Numbered from the stretch's first letter, positions 33,501-45,818 are shown. The stretch is DNA of 64,000 nucleotides from Mesostigma viride (GCA_009746045.1 RPFO01000310.1:3992662-4056661); one strand, 5' to 3'. Notes: generated by a model from the letters alone, not told the origin. Program-made: numbers and translations.

Positions 33501-36500
33501 CAATGCCCGCCTCCTTGCCATCAGCAATCCACCCACAATGCCCCCCTCCCTGCCCTCAGCCACCCACCCACAATGCCCCCCTCCTGGCCCTCAGCCATCC
33601 ACCCACAATGCCCCCCTCCTTGCCATCAGCCATCCACGCACAATGCCCCCCTCCTTGCCATCAGCCATCCATTCACAATGCCCCCCTCCTTGCCATCAGC
33701 CATTCACCCACAATGCCCCCTCCTTGCCATCAGCAATCCACCCACAATGCCCCCCTCCTTGCCCTCAGCCATCCACCCACAATGCCCCCCTCCTTGCCAT
33801 CAGCCATCCACCCACAATGCCCCCCTCCTGGCCCTTAGCCATCCACCCACAATGCCCCCCTCCTTGCCCTCAGCCATCCACCCACAATGCCCCCCTCCTT
33901 GCCATCAGCCATCCACCCACAATGCCCCCCTCCTTGCCATCAGCCATTCACCCACAATGCCCCCCTCCTTGCCCTCGGCCATCCACCCACAATGCCCCCT
34001 CCTGGCCCTCAGCCATCCACCCACAATGCCCCCCTCCTTGCCATCAGCAATCCACCCACAATGCCCCCCTCCCTGCCCTCAGCCACCCACCCACAATGGC
34101 CCCCCTCATTGCCCTCAGCCATCCACCCACAATGCCCCCCTCCCTGCCCTCAGCCACCCACCCACAATGCCCCCCTCCTTGCCCTCAGCCATCCACCCAC
34201 AATGGCCCCCTCCTTGCCATCAGCAATCCACCCACAATGCCCCCCTCCTTGCCATCAGCCATCCACCCACAATGCCCCCCTCCTTGCCATCAGCCATCCA
34301 TTCACAATGCCCCACTCCTGGCCCTCAGCCATCCACCCACAATGCCCCCCTCCCTGCCCTCAGCCATCCACCCACAATGCCCCCCTCCTTGCCCTCAGCC
34401 ATCCACCCGCAATGCCCCCCTCCTTGCCCTCAGCCATCCACCCACAATGCCCCCCTCCTTGCCATCAGCCATCCACCCACAATGCCCCCCTCCCTGCCAT
34501 CAGCAATCCACCCACAATGCCCCACTCCTTGCCCTCAGCCACCCACCCACAATGCCCCCCTCCTTGCCCTCGGCCATCAACCCACAATGCCCCCCTCCTT
34601 GCCCTCAGCCATCCACCCACAATGGTACCCTCCTTGCCATCAGCCATCCATTCAAAATGCCCCCCTCCTTGCCATCAGCCATTCACCCACAATGCCCCCC
34701 TCCTTGCCATCAGCAATCCACCCACAATGCCCCCCTCCTTGCCATCAGCCATCCACCCACAATGCCCCCCTCCTTGCCATCAGCCATCCATTCACAATGC
34801 CCCCCTCCTTGCCCTCAGCCATTCACCCACAATGCCCGCCTCCTTGCCATCAGCAATCCACCCACAATGCCCCCCTCCCTGCCCTCAGCCACCCACCCAC
34901 AATGCCCCCCTCCTGGCCCTCAGCCATCCACCCACAATGCCCCCCTCCTTGCCATCAGCCATCCACGCACAATGCCCCCCTCCTTGCCATCAGCCATCCA
35001 TTCACAATGCCCCCCTCCTTGCCATCAGCCATTCACCCACAATGCCCCCCTCCTTGCCATCAGCAATCCACCCACAATGCCCCCCTCCTTGCCCTCAGCC
35101 ATCCACCCACAATGCCCCCCTCCTTGCCATCAGCCATCCACCCACAATGCCCCCCTCCTGGCCCTTAGCCATCCACCCACAATGCCCCCCTCCTTGCCCT
35201 CAGCCATCCACCCACAATGCCCCCCTCCCTGCCCTCAGCCACCCACCCACAATGCCCCCCTCCTGGCCCTCAGCCATCCACCCACAATGCCCCCCTCCTT
35301 GCCATCAGCCATCCACCCACCATGCCCCCCTCCCTGCCCTCAGCCATCCACCCACAATGCCCCACTCCTTGCCCTCAGCCATCCACCCACAATGCCCCCC
35401 TCCTTGCCCTCGGCCATCCACCCACAATGCCCCACTCCTGGCCCTCAGCCACCCACCCACAATGCCCCCCTCCTGGCCCTCAGCCATCCACCCACAATGC
35501 CCCCCTCCCTGCCATCAGCCGTCCACCCACAATGCCCCCCTCCTTGCCCTCAGCCATCCACCCACAATGCCCCCCTCCTTGCCCTCAGCCATCCACCCAC
35601 AATGCCCCCCTCCTGGCCCTCAGCCATCCACCCACAATGCCCCCCTCCTGGCCCTCAGCCATCCACCCACAATGCCCCCCTCCCTGCCCTCAGCCACCCA
35701 CCCACAATGCCCCCTCCTGGCCCTCAGCCATCCACCCACAATGCCCCCTCCTTGCCATCAGCCATCCACCCACCATGCCCCCCTCCCTGCCCTCAGCCAT
35801 CCACCCACAATGCCCCACTCGTTGCCCTCAGCCATCCACCCACAATGCCCCCCTGCTTGCCCTCGGCCATCCACCCACAATGCCCCCCTCCTGGCCCTCA
35901 GCCATCCACCCACAATGCCCCCCTCCTGGCCCTCAGCCATCCACCCACAATGCCCCCCTCCTTGCCATCAGCCATCCACCCACCATGCCCCCCTCCCTGC
36001 CCTCAGCCATCCACCCACAATGCCCCACTCCTTGCCCTCAGCCATCCACCCACAATGCCCCCCTCCTTGCCCTCGGCCATCCACCCACAATGCCCCCCTC
36101 CTTGCCATCAGCAATCCACCCACAATGCCCCCCTCCCTGCCCTCAGCCACCCACCCACAATGGCCCCCCTCCTTGCCCTCAGCCATCCACCCACAATGCC
36201 CCATCCTTGCCATCAGCAATCCACCCACAATACCCCCCTCCCTGCCCTCAGCCACCCACCCACAATGCCCCCCTCCCTGCCCTCAGCCATCCACCCACAA
36301 TTGGCCCCCCCCCTCCCTTCCTGCAGCAATCACCCGATCTTCCCCCCCTCCCTCCCTCCAACGATGCACCCACTGGTTCTCCGACACGTCCAGGTGCTCC
36401 AAGCACGTCAGCTCCCCCATCTCCCGTGGAACAGCCGCGAGACAGTTGCGGGCGATGGACAGGCCGCGCAGGCGGCGCAGGCGGCCGATGGTGGCGGGTA

Positions 36501-39500
36501 GCTCCGAGATGCTGCAAGGCCAAGGGACGGGGGCACAGGGAGGCGGGGGAGAGAGGAAACCTCAACGGCCGCGGCGAACAGCCCGTGGGGACACAAGCGG
36601 TTGGTTCATACATCATGTTCAGCTGGGAGATGAGGGTTCCGCGATAGAAGAGGAGCATGTGCATGCCCATGGTACAACAAGGATCAAGCCAGGCTGGGGT
36701 CCTGCTCATGAGCACGCAGGCATAGTTAGGACAAGGACAAGACTCAGGACGTCGTATAATGCTTGAGCGCACGGAATGCTTAAAGGAACCAGCGAGACTT
36801 TGGGCTTTTACGCGCAGAGTGCAAGAGATATAAATTCCTTAGTCAGAAGACAATAGGTTTACCCTCATCAATACGTTCCTTCCACTGGCTGGCCGCCACT
36901 GACCGTTGGGTGTGCACAAACCGCTGGCCTGAGGCCATACGATGACATGTAGCAGTCTCATCACATCGTGCGGTCACAGATCATTCCACGAGATGAGCGT
37001 TCCCTATCTAGCATACTCTAGTGCCGTCCACGGACAGGACTCTACGTATACTGGGTACTAGCTGACATCAGTCACCTTCCCCAGTACCCAAAGTACTAAC
37101 GTACCTATCTAGGGAAACATATGAGACTCGACTATCTATCCGTCAAATCTAAATAGCCCACGAGGTAACTATATTCACATGCCAACAGAGGTATACATGG
37201 CTTATTCATACGTGGTATTCACATTGCCTTTGGGACTTAGTCTACAGAAAACAGTTGAGCATGGAGACTAACTTGCATGGCAAAGTACAAAGGGAGCACA
37301 CAACCACATAGCAGGGTACAATACAATACAATAACAACTTTTCCACCCCGTGAGATACGCAGGGTACCCACCGCCTGTCATCCAGTGCCAGCGTGGCACA
37401 GGAGACGGGGAGCGCATCAGCACAAAACCATTATGCGACTCGGACACACGGTTTTCCACTGCATGACTGTAACCTACCGGTTGTCATCCATGGCCAGCAG
37501 GGTGAGCAGCTGCAGGCCCGTGAGCGCGTCCCACGCGATGCGGGCGCTGTCTAGTGCGTTGTGGCTCAGGTTCAGGCGCTGGTCCCAGAGTTATGCGCGT
37601 GCGGCAGCATTATTCCAACATGCAAGGTGCAAGGTAGATGGCATCGAGCACAAGGCATGCCAGGTGTCGTGGAATACATCCCAAGTTCAGCGATGGTAAT
37701 GATGGGCGTGTCTTTATGGTGAAATAGCCAGCTCGTGCCCCACAGCGGTCTCTATTTCCAGAAAAGATCATGAGAAAAATATGTATGCTTTTCTTGGAGG
37801 GGGCATTGTTTTACGTTATTATGATTATGGGCGAGGCACACCTCAGCCCGTAGCCGCTACCATAGGTTCACCTTCCTACCAGCGACTCACCTTACTGCCT
37901 GCACTTCCCTTGACCAGCATCAACTGGCCCCATCCGCCACACCCGCCACTCCGGCCATGCCCACCACATCCGCCACATCAGCTGCAACACCCACAGCATG
38001 CGGTGCATCTAGACATGTCTTTCATCGCTAAGCACAGAGGGCTGACTGGAAGGCGACCACCGCGGTGGATGGCTAAGGGAGTTTTGCTTGGCAACAGACA
38101 CAACCGTGGTACCACTCAAAATGCCTTGGTACAAAAACCATGTTGGCACGTACGCCAGATTTGCAATTTCAGCCCCTGGGCCATGTTCGTGGCTTAATGA
38201 CTTGTCAGCAACTCGTTCATGCTGCTGTCGCGGCACCCGTACCTGGAGCGCCACCAGGGACACCACCGCGTCTGGCAATGCCTGCAGCGCCGTGTTGCTC
38301 AGGTCGAGGATGGTCACTTTGGACGCGAGCTGCCAGACCGAGGGGGGCAGCTGGTCGGCAGGGAGGGTTGGCGGCAGCGGCAGGTACATGGCCATTTGTC
38401 CAGCAAGGGAGAAGGCATGAGAGCGCTGGGTGGTAGACGCGGGGACGTTGGCTTAAGTATTGCAGCATATACCAATGGCAGTAGTCGGTGACACCCTGTC
38501 CATCATGGCGGGACTGAAACGAGCGGCACGAGTTTGCGCACAAGCAGGAAAGTTGTGCAACCTGTGGAAAGGGTGCCCGACTCAAAGCGACAAGAAACTG
38601 CTACAGAGGGATTCCTGCCAAAAAGACAGTCCGACATCCCATTTGTAGAGTACCACATACACATGTCGTAGTGGTGTAGCAAAACACTTCAAGGCAAGAC
38701 GGCCCACCCACCGTCGGCGTGTGCACGTCACGCAGGGAGACGATGCCCGTCTTCTCCCACGCAGACTCCCTGGCCGCCTGCTGTGTCATGAGAGCAGGTG
38801 CGGGCGGTGCTGAGCGGGGCTTGGCAGCTACCTTGCCTGCGGCGGGCCAGGCACTTGCGGCACCGGCTCCTTTGGAGGTTGTCTCAGGTGTCTGCGAAGC
38901 CCCACCCAGAGGAGCCGAGGATTGCGTTCAAGAATGGGACACGTGCCATGGAAGAAGTGCTTAACCCATAGTCCGTAAACTACCCGACCTGTTGGGTAGT
39001 TTGACTTTCGGTCGAATTTATCGCCGCGCCGTGAGCGCCGCACCACTTGTGACGGATGTCAGTGGTCCGGTGGGTCCGGGAACACTTAGGGACGAAGGTG
39101 ATGCACAGGTTTGGGGGTAATATTCGCCATAGCCTGGTAATTACAATGTGCATTGAGAATGTATCACGTGACTTTGGCGGGAAATTTTCGCTCGCGCGCG
39201 CGCGTAATGAGAAATGGCTGCCAACGTGCCGCTGTCACGAAATTTTTGCGTCTCACGGCTTGAAACGGTTCAGAATGTTGCTCAGAATGACGATGCATGA
39301 TTTTCGTAGGTCAGGCACGGCCAGATTTATCGCGTTGGGAAAATACAGGTAGGAAAATAGAACTTTCCTGGTCGTCAGTTCCAGATGAGTCATAGCTTAT
39401 CATAGGTCGATTTTCTCCCTATGGTGAGTATGGCCGGGCAATCTGCGCCAGCCCGGGCATCCAGTATGGGTAAGGGACGTCAGCTGCAGCGTTTGCTGAT

Positions 39501-42131
39501 AATGCGGACTAGTTTAGCGGCCATCTTTGCACGGAACATCAACCTGGTAGTCATGGCGGATCATGAAGTATGCGGCTATGGCGGCCTTTGCCTGTAGAGC
39601 ATCAGTATGTGTGAGATATGAGGGTCCCGGCCAGCGGAATCCGGGTAGGGCATGAACGAGCCAGGTACGACAACGTAGTTGCGTGTTGTTTGCAGCGGAA
39701 TGCGTATCCCATGCATTATAAATGACGATTTCATCCATGCATACTTCAGCACGCTTACATGCCTGTTGTAAAGAGTGGCCTAGCCCTGAAAGTGCCCAGT
39801 TTATGGCATTCCTTTGGAGTACCACTCCGTCAGTGCAGGTATGCAACGTGTTTGTATTCCAGCACTTTTGGCAGCCTTTGATAGCTTGCTATAATGCATT
39901 ATTGTGTTGCATGTCATAGATAGCTGTTTACACGCGCGTAATCCACACACATGTATGAGCACGTTATATAGGGATAATGGGTTATCTGGGTGGTCTGACC
40001 CAAGGAAACCACCATCAGACTATCCAACTAAGTTGTCCAATGTTGTTATTGAGATTCCCTGCCCTCCCTGGGAAGTTGGGGGGGGTAGACTTTTCCTTGG
40101 GGAAAAAAGATCGTCTTTTGGCCAACTTTGAGTACAGATATAATCCAAATGCTTTGATAAAGCCGTGGTATTATTGCATATTCTGAAAGCCCTTGAAGTG
40201 TAGATACTCCAAGCATCTTGGTTGGGGGTATTTGGAGTTGTGGCCTGTGAGTTATGATTTTTTTCATTTTCAGGGATATCAAAGTGCCAAAAATGGGTCA
40301 GCGGACTATGGGCAATAAAGGTCTAGGCGGTGGGCAATAAAGGTCTACAACCAACTCTCCATCCGTAAAAAGCTCCGAAACAAGCTGTAACGGATTATCA
40401 GGGCTCAAAACCCACCAGGCATCTCCCACCCCACCCATGCCCACAATCTTTGGCAACGTCCCCCCTTGCATTATTATAAACTTTGCTACTCCCTTGAAGA
40501 TTTCCTTGAAAGTTACCCTGAAAAAAATTTTGACAAAAACCTGGCAAAAGCAACAACGGGGAGGGGGCTAGCCACAGACACATGACAAAATAAAAAGCAG
40601 ATTGGGGCCTTTTCCTAGCAGAGAGTGGACTTGGCCCGGCTGAGCCATGTCCCCCTAGGCAATAAACGTGGCACGTACCCCACCCACGGCCATCATCATG
40701 ATTTTGGCGCCATCCACCAGCTGGCACGAAGACAGGGTGGACTCTGCCGACAGCACCTTGCCTGGCTCACACGTACATGCACATGGTCACGCATGGCAGA
40801 CAGCGGGGCGAGGAAAATGGCAGAATGCAACAATTTATACAGGTATAATTTTGTATTTGACATAATGTTGTATCGTTGAAACGAGTGTCTATACCAGTGC
40901 CCGACTACAGCTGCACGTGTTTCCCGTGCAAAAGCACACGCGCATCACCAGCAAGGCCAGAAATATCAGGTTCTGTTGCTTGGGCGCCAACACAAACTGA
41001 CCTAATTGCGAGATGCCATGGAGCAGATACCCTCAGAGATTAACGGCCAATGCCAGTGCCTGCCAGCCCTTTTGAGCCCCCATAGTAACATGTAGCACTA
41101 CCCTTCTGCCCTTCAAGCTTTCCTAATACCCCCCCCGGGCCCACCCACAGCTGCATACATGCATACATGCATACATGCATATATGCATACATGCATACAT
41201 GCATACATGCATACATGCATACATGCATGTATGCATACATGCATACATGCATACATGCATACATGCATACATGCATACATGCATACATGCAGATATTGCC
41301 CGCACACCTGTTCCCTCAACCAGATTCCTCAACCACCTGATGACGCCGCGGCAATGCTGTGGGCAACCGGGCAATGCCATCGTCCATCCCGTGTACGTAC
41401 CAGTGGGCAATGACACTTATGACAGCCAGCACTACAGCAACACGGCATATGTAGGACCGGGCTGTGGGGTTTACGGTTGTAAACCTTAGTTGACACACAC
41501 TCCCCATCTAGGTACGAACCGCACAACGCAGTCATGTTCCTTGGGGCAAATACTCGAACCCATCATGAGAAGATGGCAAGCAGGTGCATACTAGATGGTA
41601 TAGTAGTCTCCACTTAATGATGGTCAGAAATGCTTGCAGCACGTCCAAGGGAGAAGCGCCAGTAGCTCCACAGCCATGACGGGCAGGGCAGCGTGGAGTG
41701 CCAGACCGTTAAACAGAAACTCTTTGAGGTTGCAGTTTGGCTATTTGCATGATGCCGATGCTTGCATGGGAATGGCACAAAATTATTTTTGACCTGACGC
41801 TAGAACAAATGCCCATGAAATGGGAAAAAAAAACATTTCTCCCAGTAGGAAAAGTAACTGCATCCCCGGTGTCTTTGCGAAAACGGTTTGCTTGCCTGGA
41901 TTATGCCATTGAACAAGGAAGTTACATGTCATGTCAAGCATGAGCGACGCTGATCTAGACGCACTCGTCACGGCTAAACTCACCTTTGAAAATTAGCTTT
42001 TGAAAACGCGGAATCACTCGGGTAGTCTCTTGAAGACGGCTCATAAGGTCTTTCACAGTAAGATTGGGCATCATTGTAACCAAGAGCGTCTCCTTTCCGT
42101 ACTTCACAGTCAATTCTAGTTCCGCAGCCAT
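21545..42131 (-). CDS. ubiquitin-like and leucine-rich-repeat protein (At2g30105-like), 10 exons
   Basis: Exons on the minus strand: 42131-41984, 40761-40679, 38891-38712, 38350-38243, 37578-37478, 36511-36374, 24194-24146, 23132-23067, 22478-22359, 21667-21545. All nine introns are GT-AG, phases match, and the sum is 1116 nt or 371 residues. Residues 1-77 are a ubiquitin-like fold (MAAELELTVKYGKE, PRFQKLIFKGKVLSAESTL, DGAKIMMMAVGG). A Pro/Ala linker leads to WEKTGIVSLRDV and about nine leucine-rich repeats (ILDLSNTALQALP, RLNLSHNAL, LDVSENQLREIPGELAGC, LHVGGNQLRQFPETLG, ILADNNALEAVP). The end GWGEFDARRRLKYDRQLDF matches the conserved C-terminus of the plant proteins. Length and order agree with that family, whose function is not well established; such LRR proteins are usually cytosolic scaffolds. 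Introns are 361-1787 bp except intron 6 (12179 bp), which is filled by a minisatellite. The start is the first ATG of exon 1. The exon 3 acceptor is the least certain junction. Confidence 0.93.
22713..22730. repeat. poly-C run (poly-G in the gene sense)
   Basis: An unbroken run of about 18 C on the plus strand inside intron 8 of the ubiquitin-like/LRR gene. It is prone to assembly error and length change. Confidence 0.9.
24663..36300. repeat. 35-bp minisatellite array of about 330 copies inside intron 6
   Basis: The unit CCATCCACCCACAATG + CCCCCCTCCTTGCCCTCAG (35 bp) repeats without interruption for about 11.6 kb. Variants recur in a mosaic: CCATCAG for CCCTCAG, CAATCC or CATCAACC for CATCC, CATCCATTCACAATG, CACCCACCCACAATG, CCTCGG, TGGCC. 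Because 35 is not a multiple of three and no register has a stop, all three plus frames stay open for thousands of codons, giving Pro/His/Ser-rich pseudo-proteins with a 35-residue period. These are antisense to the host gene and not genes. The rare CCCTTAG variant makes stops near 27484, 28812, 32230, 33838 and 35168. The spacing of about 1330 bp (38 units) between several of these reveals higher-order duplication. In the host-gene sense the unit is G-rich, with tracts of 6, 3 and 3 G. Confidence 0.98.
41153..41289. repeat. ATGCATAC microsatellite in intron 1
   Basis: About 17 copies of the 8-bp word ATGCATAC with a few substitutions (ATATATGC, ATGCATGT). The unit is close to self-complementary through ATGCAT, so either strand can fold back. 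It lies in intron 1 of the ubiquitin-like/LRR gene. Confidence 0.95.
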
Positions 42132-44138
42132 TGCCCTACAGGAACTTAGGCAATGTTACTGGGTAAAATTAGATAATATCTTGACGGCAGATAAGAAGCG
42201 GTTGTGGGTGCTCAGCAATGCGAGCGGTCGGACGGGATCACAGCAACCATATCCTGAGTAGTGACATTAAGAAGAGTGGTGACTCTCCCAACGGAGGCGC
42301 GAGAATCCTGAGTAGTGGCAGCAAGGCCAGCTTTGGCGGGATTTGGCAGGTGCACGCAACGTCCGGCGCAAGGGCCACGAGCCACGGCACGGTATGCTCC
42401 TGGGCAATTCAACTTTCTCAGCCAACATGCTTCATGATCTACGAATAATCTCTTATTGTATCAGTTGTCGCAACGTTGGGCACTACGCGACCTGCCCGTG
42501 GTGTGTTACCTTCGATCTGTGTGACGAACTTCGACTGCCTGCGGGGTCAAGGCGACACGTGTAATGCCAATAATTGTGTGCAAACTGGCAAACTGCACGA
42601 CCTGAAACCTCGTCTCACGTCGGCTACCGCCCGGTCGGATCCGGACGGACCTGGGCCCGGGCCGGCGAGCTTCCGATGGTTCATGCACATTTCCGACACG
42701 CGTGCATCCAGCCTCCAGGTGCCCACTACGCACTGCGCACCTGGGTAGTAGGTACATTATTAGGGCCCCCGGGCGGCGATCCATGTGGAGTAAAAGTGCT
42801 GTAGAACCTTTTATATCAACGTCTCAAATGCTTGCAAAAAAGATTTGTCTGTCCACGTAAAGCCACCTGGGTTGTATAGAGCATTGGGAGCGCGGCACTC
42901 CGTAGTGATCAGGGCAGACTGACTAAGACCGACTTGTCGGTGTGTCCCGCGAAAAAGAAAAAAAAAACAGGAAAGGTCTTCAGCAGAAGCGGCTCCAGCT
43001 CATCATGCCGTCATCATGCATGACTATTGTGGATGGGCAACGATTAGTAGCTTCTAGAGTCTGACGTATTGACCGAGCGTAGCTGCGCATGGAGGGCTGA
43101 TCCCTTATATAAGGAGCCGAAAACTTGCTTGTGCACAACTCTGTGCTGCAAATGTGCATGTGTGCTTACAAGCCGGCCGGGCGCTAGCTTGATCACAATC
43201 TGAGCTAAATACATTTATTTGTGTGTGAAAGATCGGATGGTATCCATTGTCGATCTCTTTTGAGCTTGTTTGTGTAAATTTCCCTCCACAATTCAACACA
43301 CGTGCAAATTGCCACATCAATGTGATCAGCGGCAAGGTCAAGATTGTTAAGGCGCTTCCATGCAACATTCCACACAAGGTGTATTGATAAATTTGGAAAC
43401 TTATGCCTTTTTATTTAGGGTTTTGATCATGGATAAGATAATGTTCAGAGCATGATGTGCATGGATGTGGCCAGTGGCCACAACAGCCGGAACATTACTC
43501 AGACCTGGCATGTATTCTGATCAGACACTCCGCAAAGGTGAAAACCTTTGCGTTCAGTGCCGGGCCGCGGAAAACGCGGAAAACGCGATCTGCAAATGAA
43601 TCCGACCGGAATCGAACTGAGGACCTCTCGCACCAATTTTGCTGACTATAGGACGGACGTCTCCGGTTACCATGGCATCGCCAACTTACACCTACAGTCA
43701 TCCGCAAAAGTTCTCCTGTCCGGGGAGTGATGCAAGCCTTTCGGATTTGGTACTAGATAAATCACTCGAGATCTGTGTGTAGGAGTACTACACACATGTC
43801 TGGCATGTATGGGCCCAAGGTTTGTCATATATATATATATATATATATGATGACGTAACCTTGACTTGAGCACTAGAATTCAACGTGCATGAGAAAGGTG
43901 TCCAGAAATGTTTCGCGCAACACAAAATAAATATGTCCCTCCGGTAACTGTGGTGGGCGCTTGCAACATACCAAACAGAGCTAAACAGTGCATTGCACAC
44001 AGATTCGCGAGCACTGCTACCACACCATTCTCTCATTGGTGGCCGGGGCTCTCTGAAAAGCTCAAGTACATCACTTGCATTGAGCAAGGTTGTCCCCATT
44101 ATGCCCAGCGGTCCTTGGTCTAAACACTTGATGAAATT
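42132..44138. other. upstream region of the LRR gene; no further gene supported
   Basis: Sequence above 42131 should contain the 5' UTR and promoter of the ubiquitin-like/LRR gene. I see no clear TATA box at a fixed distance. At 43600-43665 the minus strand carries a weak tRNA-like signature (TAGTCAGCAAAATTGGTGCG, then AGTTCGATTCC) that could be a degenerate SINE. A TA repeat sits at 43830-43848. No gene-length frame is convincing. Confidence 0.5.
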
Positions 44139-45323
44139 AATGAATTAATTAAAATTAATTAATTAATTAATTAATTAGACTTGTGCTCCCGTTGGGGAGT
44201 CACGGAGCACGATGGATGGATGGATGGATGGGGACACACAATCCTACCGGTCTAATCTATATCTACAACGTCAACAAGCCAACTCTATTCGAAGCTCTCT
44301 ACCCTAGGGGTCCTGTCTAGCGTGCTTCCCGCGTGTTTGCAAACACGGGCGCTAATTCCCCACGGGAGGGGTTTCGTTGTCCTCTATCTATTATGACCTG
44401 GGCCCACTTGGCCTTGTCCATCACCTTGTTCCAAATCACGGAGAGGCCTAGCCCCCCCATGTCCTCTACTAGCTGTTCTTTGAAGGTGCGGGCCTTGCGG
44501 CGGCGAGCATCGCGGGGCCCATTAGCCCACGTAAGGTGGTGCCAGGCACCGGCCAGGCTGAGCTGGGCGCAGTCCCACGGGGGGGCCACGTGATGTGTCT
44601 ACCTGGTTGGTGCAAGCTAAGTTCCCTACTAGCTGCATGCGCCGCTGCTTAATGGTGCTTGTGATATATGGCATGCATGCCGAGGTACACGCCCTCATTG
44701 CGAACATGAGCAGCGTATCCTACGCGAAAATGGGAGCGCAGCATGTTGCATGGTGACCGCGCCGTCCAGCTTTCTGTCAAGGTCGGCTGTGAGGGTCCAC
44801 GTCTCGGCCCTTTACGTAAGAACAGGGAGGACTAGCACCTTAAACAGGTCCTGTTTCTCTATCTTGCCCAAGGGCTTGCACCACAGGGCCTGGTACTGGC
44901 GTAAAGCGTGCCAGGCGAGGGAGATACGGTGGTCGACACATCGGCTTCGCAGCTCTGGAGTATAGGCTGCCCAGCAACTTGATGCGGTCCCGATACAGGA
45001 CTCGAGAGCCGTCAAGGAGAAAGAGGTCGGGCGGACGTGGCTGAGTGAGCCCAATCGCCAGCTCTAGCCTCTGTCTTCTTGCCGCTGATTTCAATTAATC
45101 CCCACCGCACGGGCCCGCCTCGATTGCCAGTGTAAAGAACCCGTCCGGGTCGTGCGAAAGATCCTATATGTTAGGGTACAGGTTATTACGGATTTCTCGG
45201 TTAACCGCAACCACTCTATCTATGGGAGTGGGATTAACGGAACAGATGCGGCTTTTGCACTGAACATTACAGCTCACGATGATTAATATAATTAATCTAC
45301 GCAACCTACATTTAGAATAGAGC

Positions 45324-45818
45324 TACCAAATGCAGTTGGAAAATGCCCCGGGCTCGGACAGGTGACAACACGCACACTTTATTCCGAACCAAGAGGACGA
45401 GACTCTTGTCCTCGGACCAATTCCACCTAGGTCTGCCACCATTGAGCTGGCAAGTGGCGCCGACATAGCGCCGACCTTCCATATCGAGAATTCCGAAACA
45501 TGCAGTCCACACAAGATCCTCGGGTCGACATCGACCCTCGCCTACAGAATCCACGCATGAGTGCAAGATCTCAACCAGCTGTGAAGTACGGAGCGCGGCG
45601 CGACTGCACCGGCCCCTCATACATCAACCTAGGCCCAAAATAACTAGTCCGAATCACACAAACTTTCATAATTCCACACAAAGTCCTTGCACCAAGGGAC
45701 AATTCCCAAATTAAGTCCCGAAATGAGTCCCAAAGTCCTACATACGGACTATGACAACAAGCCAAAATACATAATTTTTTCCATTGTTGCGCCCGTTCCA
45801 AGGGTCAAGCCCGCAACA
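45324..45818 (-). mobile_element. solo LTR inserted in the LINE
   Basis: This roughly 495-bp block is homologous to the LTR at 50563-50967: shared GCCCCGGGCTC, CCAAGAGGACGAGACTC-TGTCCTCGG, GACATCGACCCTC, CACCGGCCCCT, AACCTAGG-CCAAAATAACTAG and CCATTGTT-CG. In element orientation (minus) it begins TGTTGCGGGC at 45818 and ends near TTTGGTA at about 45324. It interrupts the LINE just after the YADD region, in LDCLAVAG. No internal sequence or second LTR is next to it, so it is a solo LTR. A target-site duplication is not evident. Confidence 0.75.

Noticed and set aside
24663-36300. CRISPR-like array appearance
   Set aside because: Units are contiguous with no unique spacers, the DNA is eukaryotic and there are no cas genes; it is a minisatellite.
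24211-36766. Very long plus-strand open frames (up to 3475 codons)
   Set aside because: They are readings of a stop-free 35-bp repeat, open in all three frames and antisense to an intron; no start, composition or domain supports a protein.
40940-41004. Minus-strand APKQQNLIF as first exon end of the ubiquitin-like domain
   Set aside because: The phase does not fit exon 2, while 42131-41984 gives a full ubiquitin N-terminus ending KLIFKG with a GTGAGT donor in the right phase.
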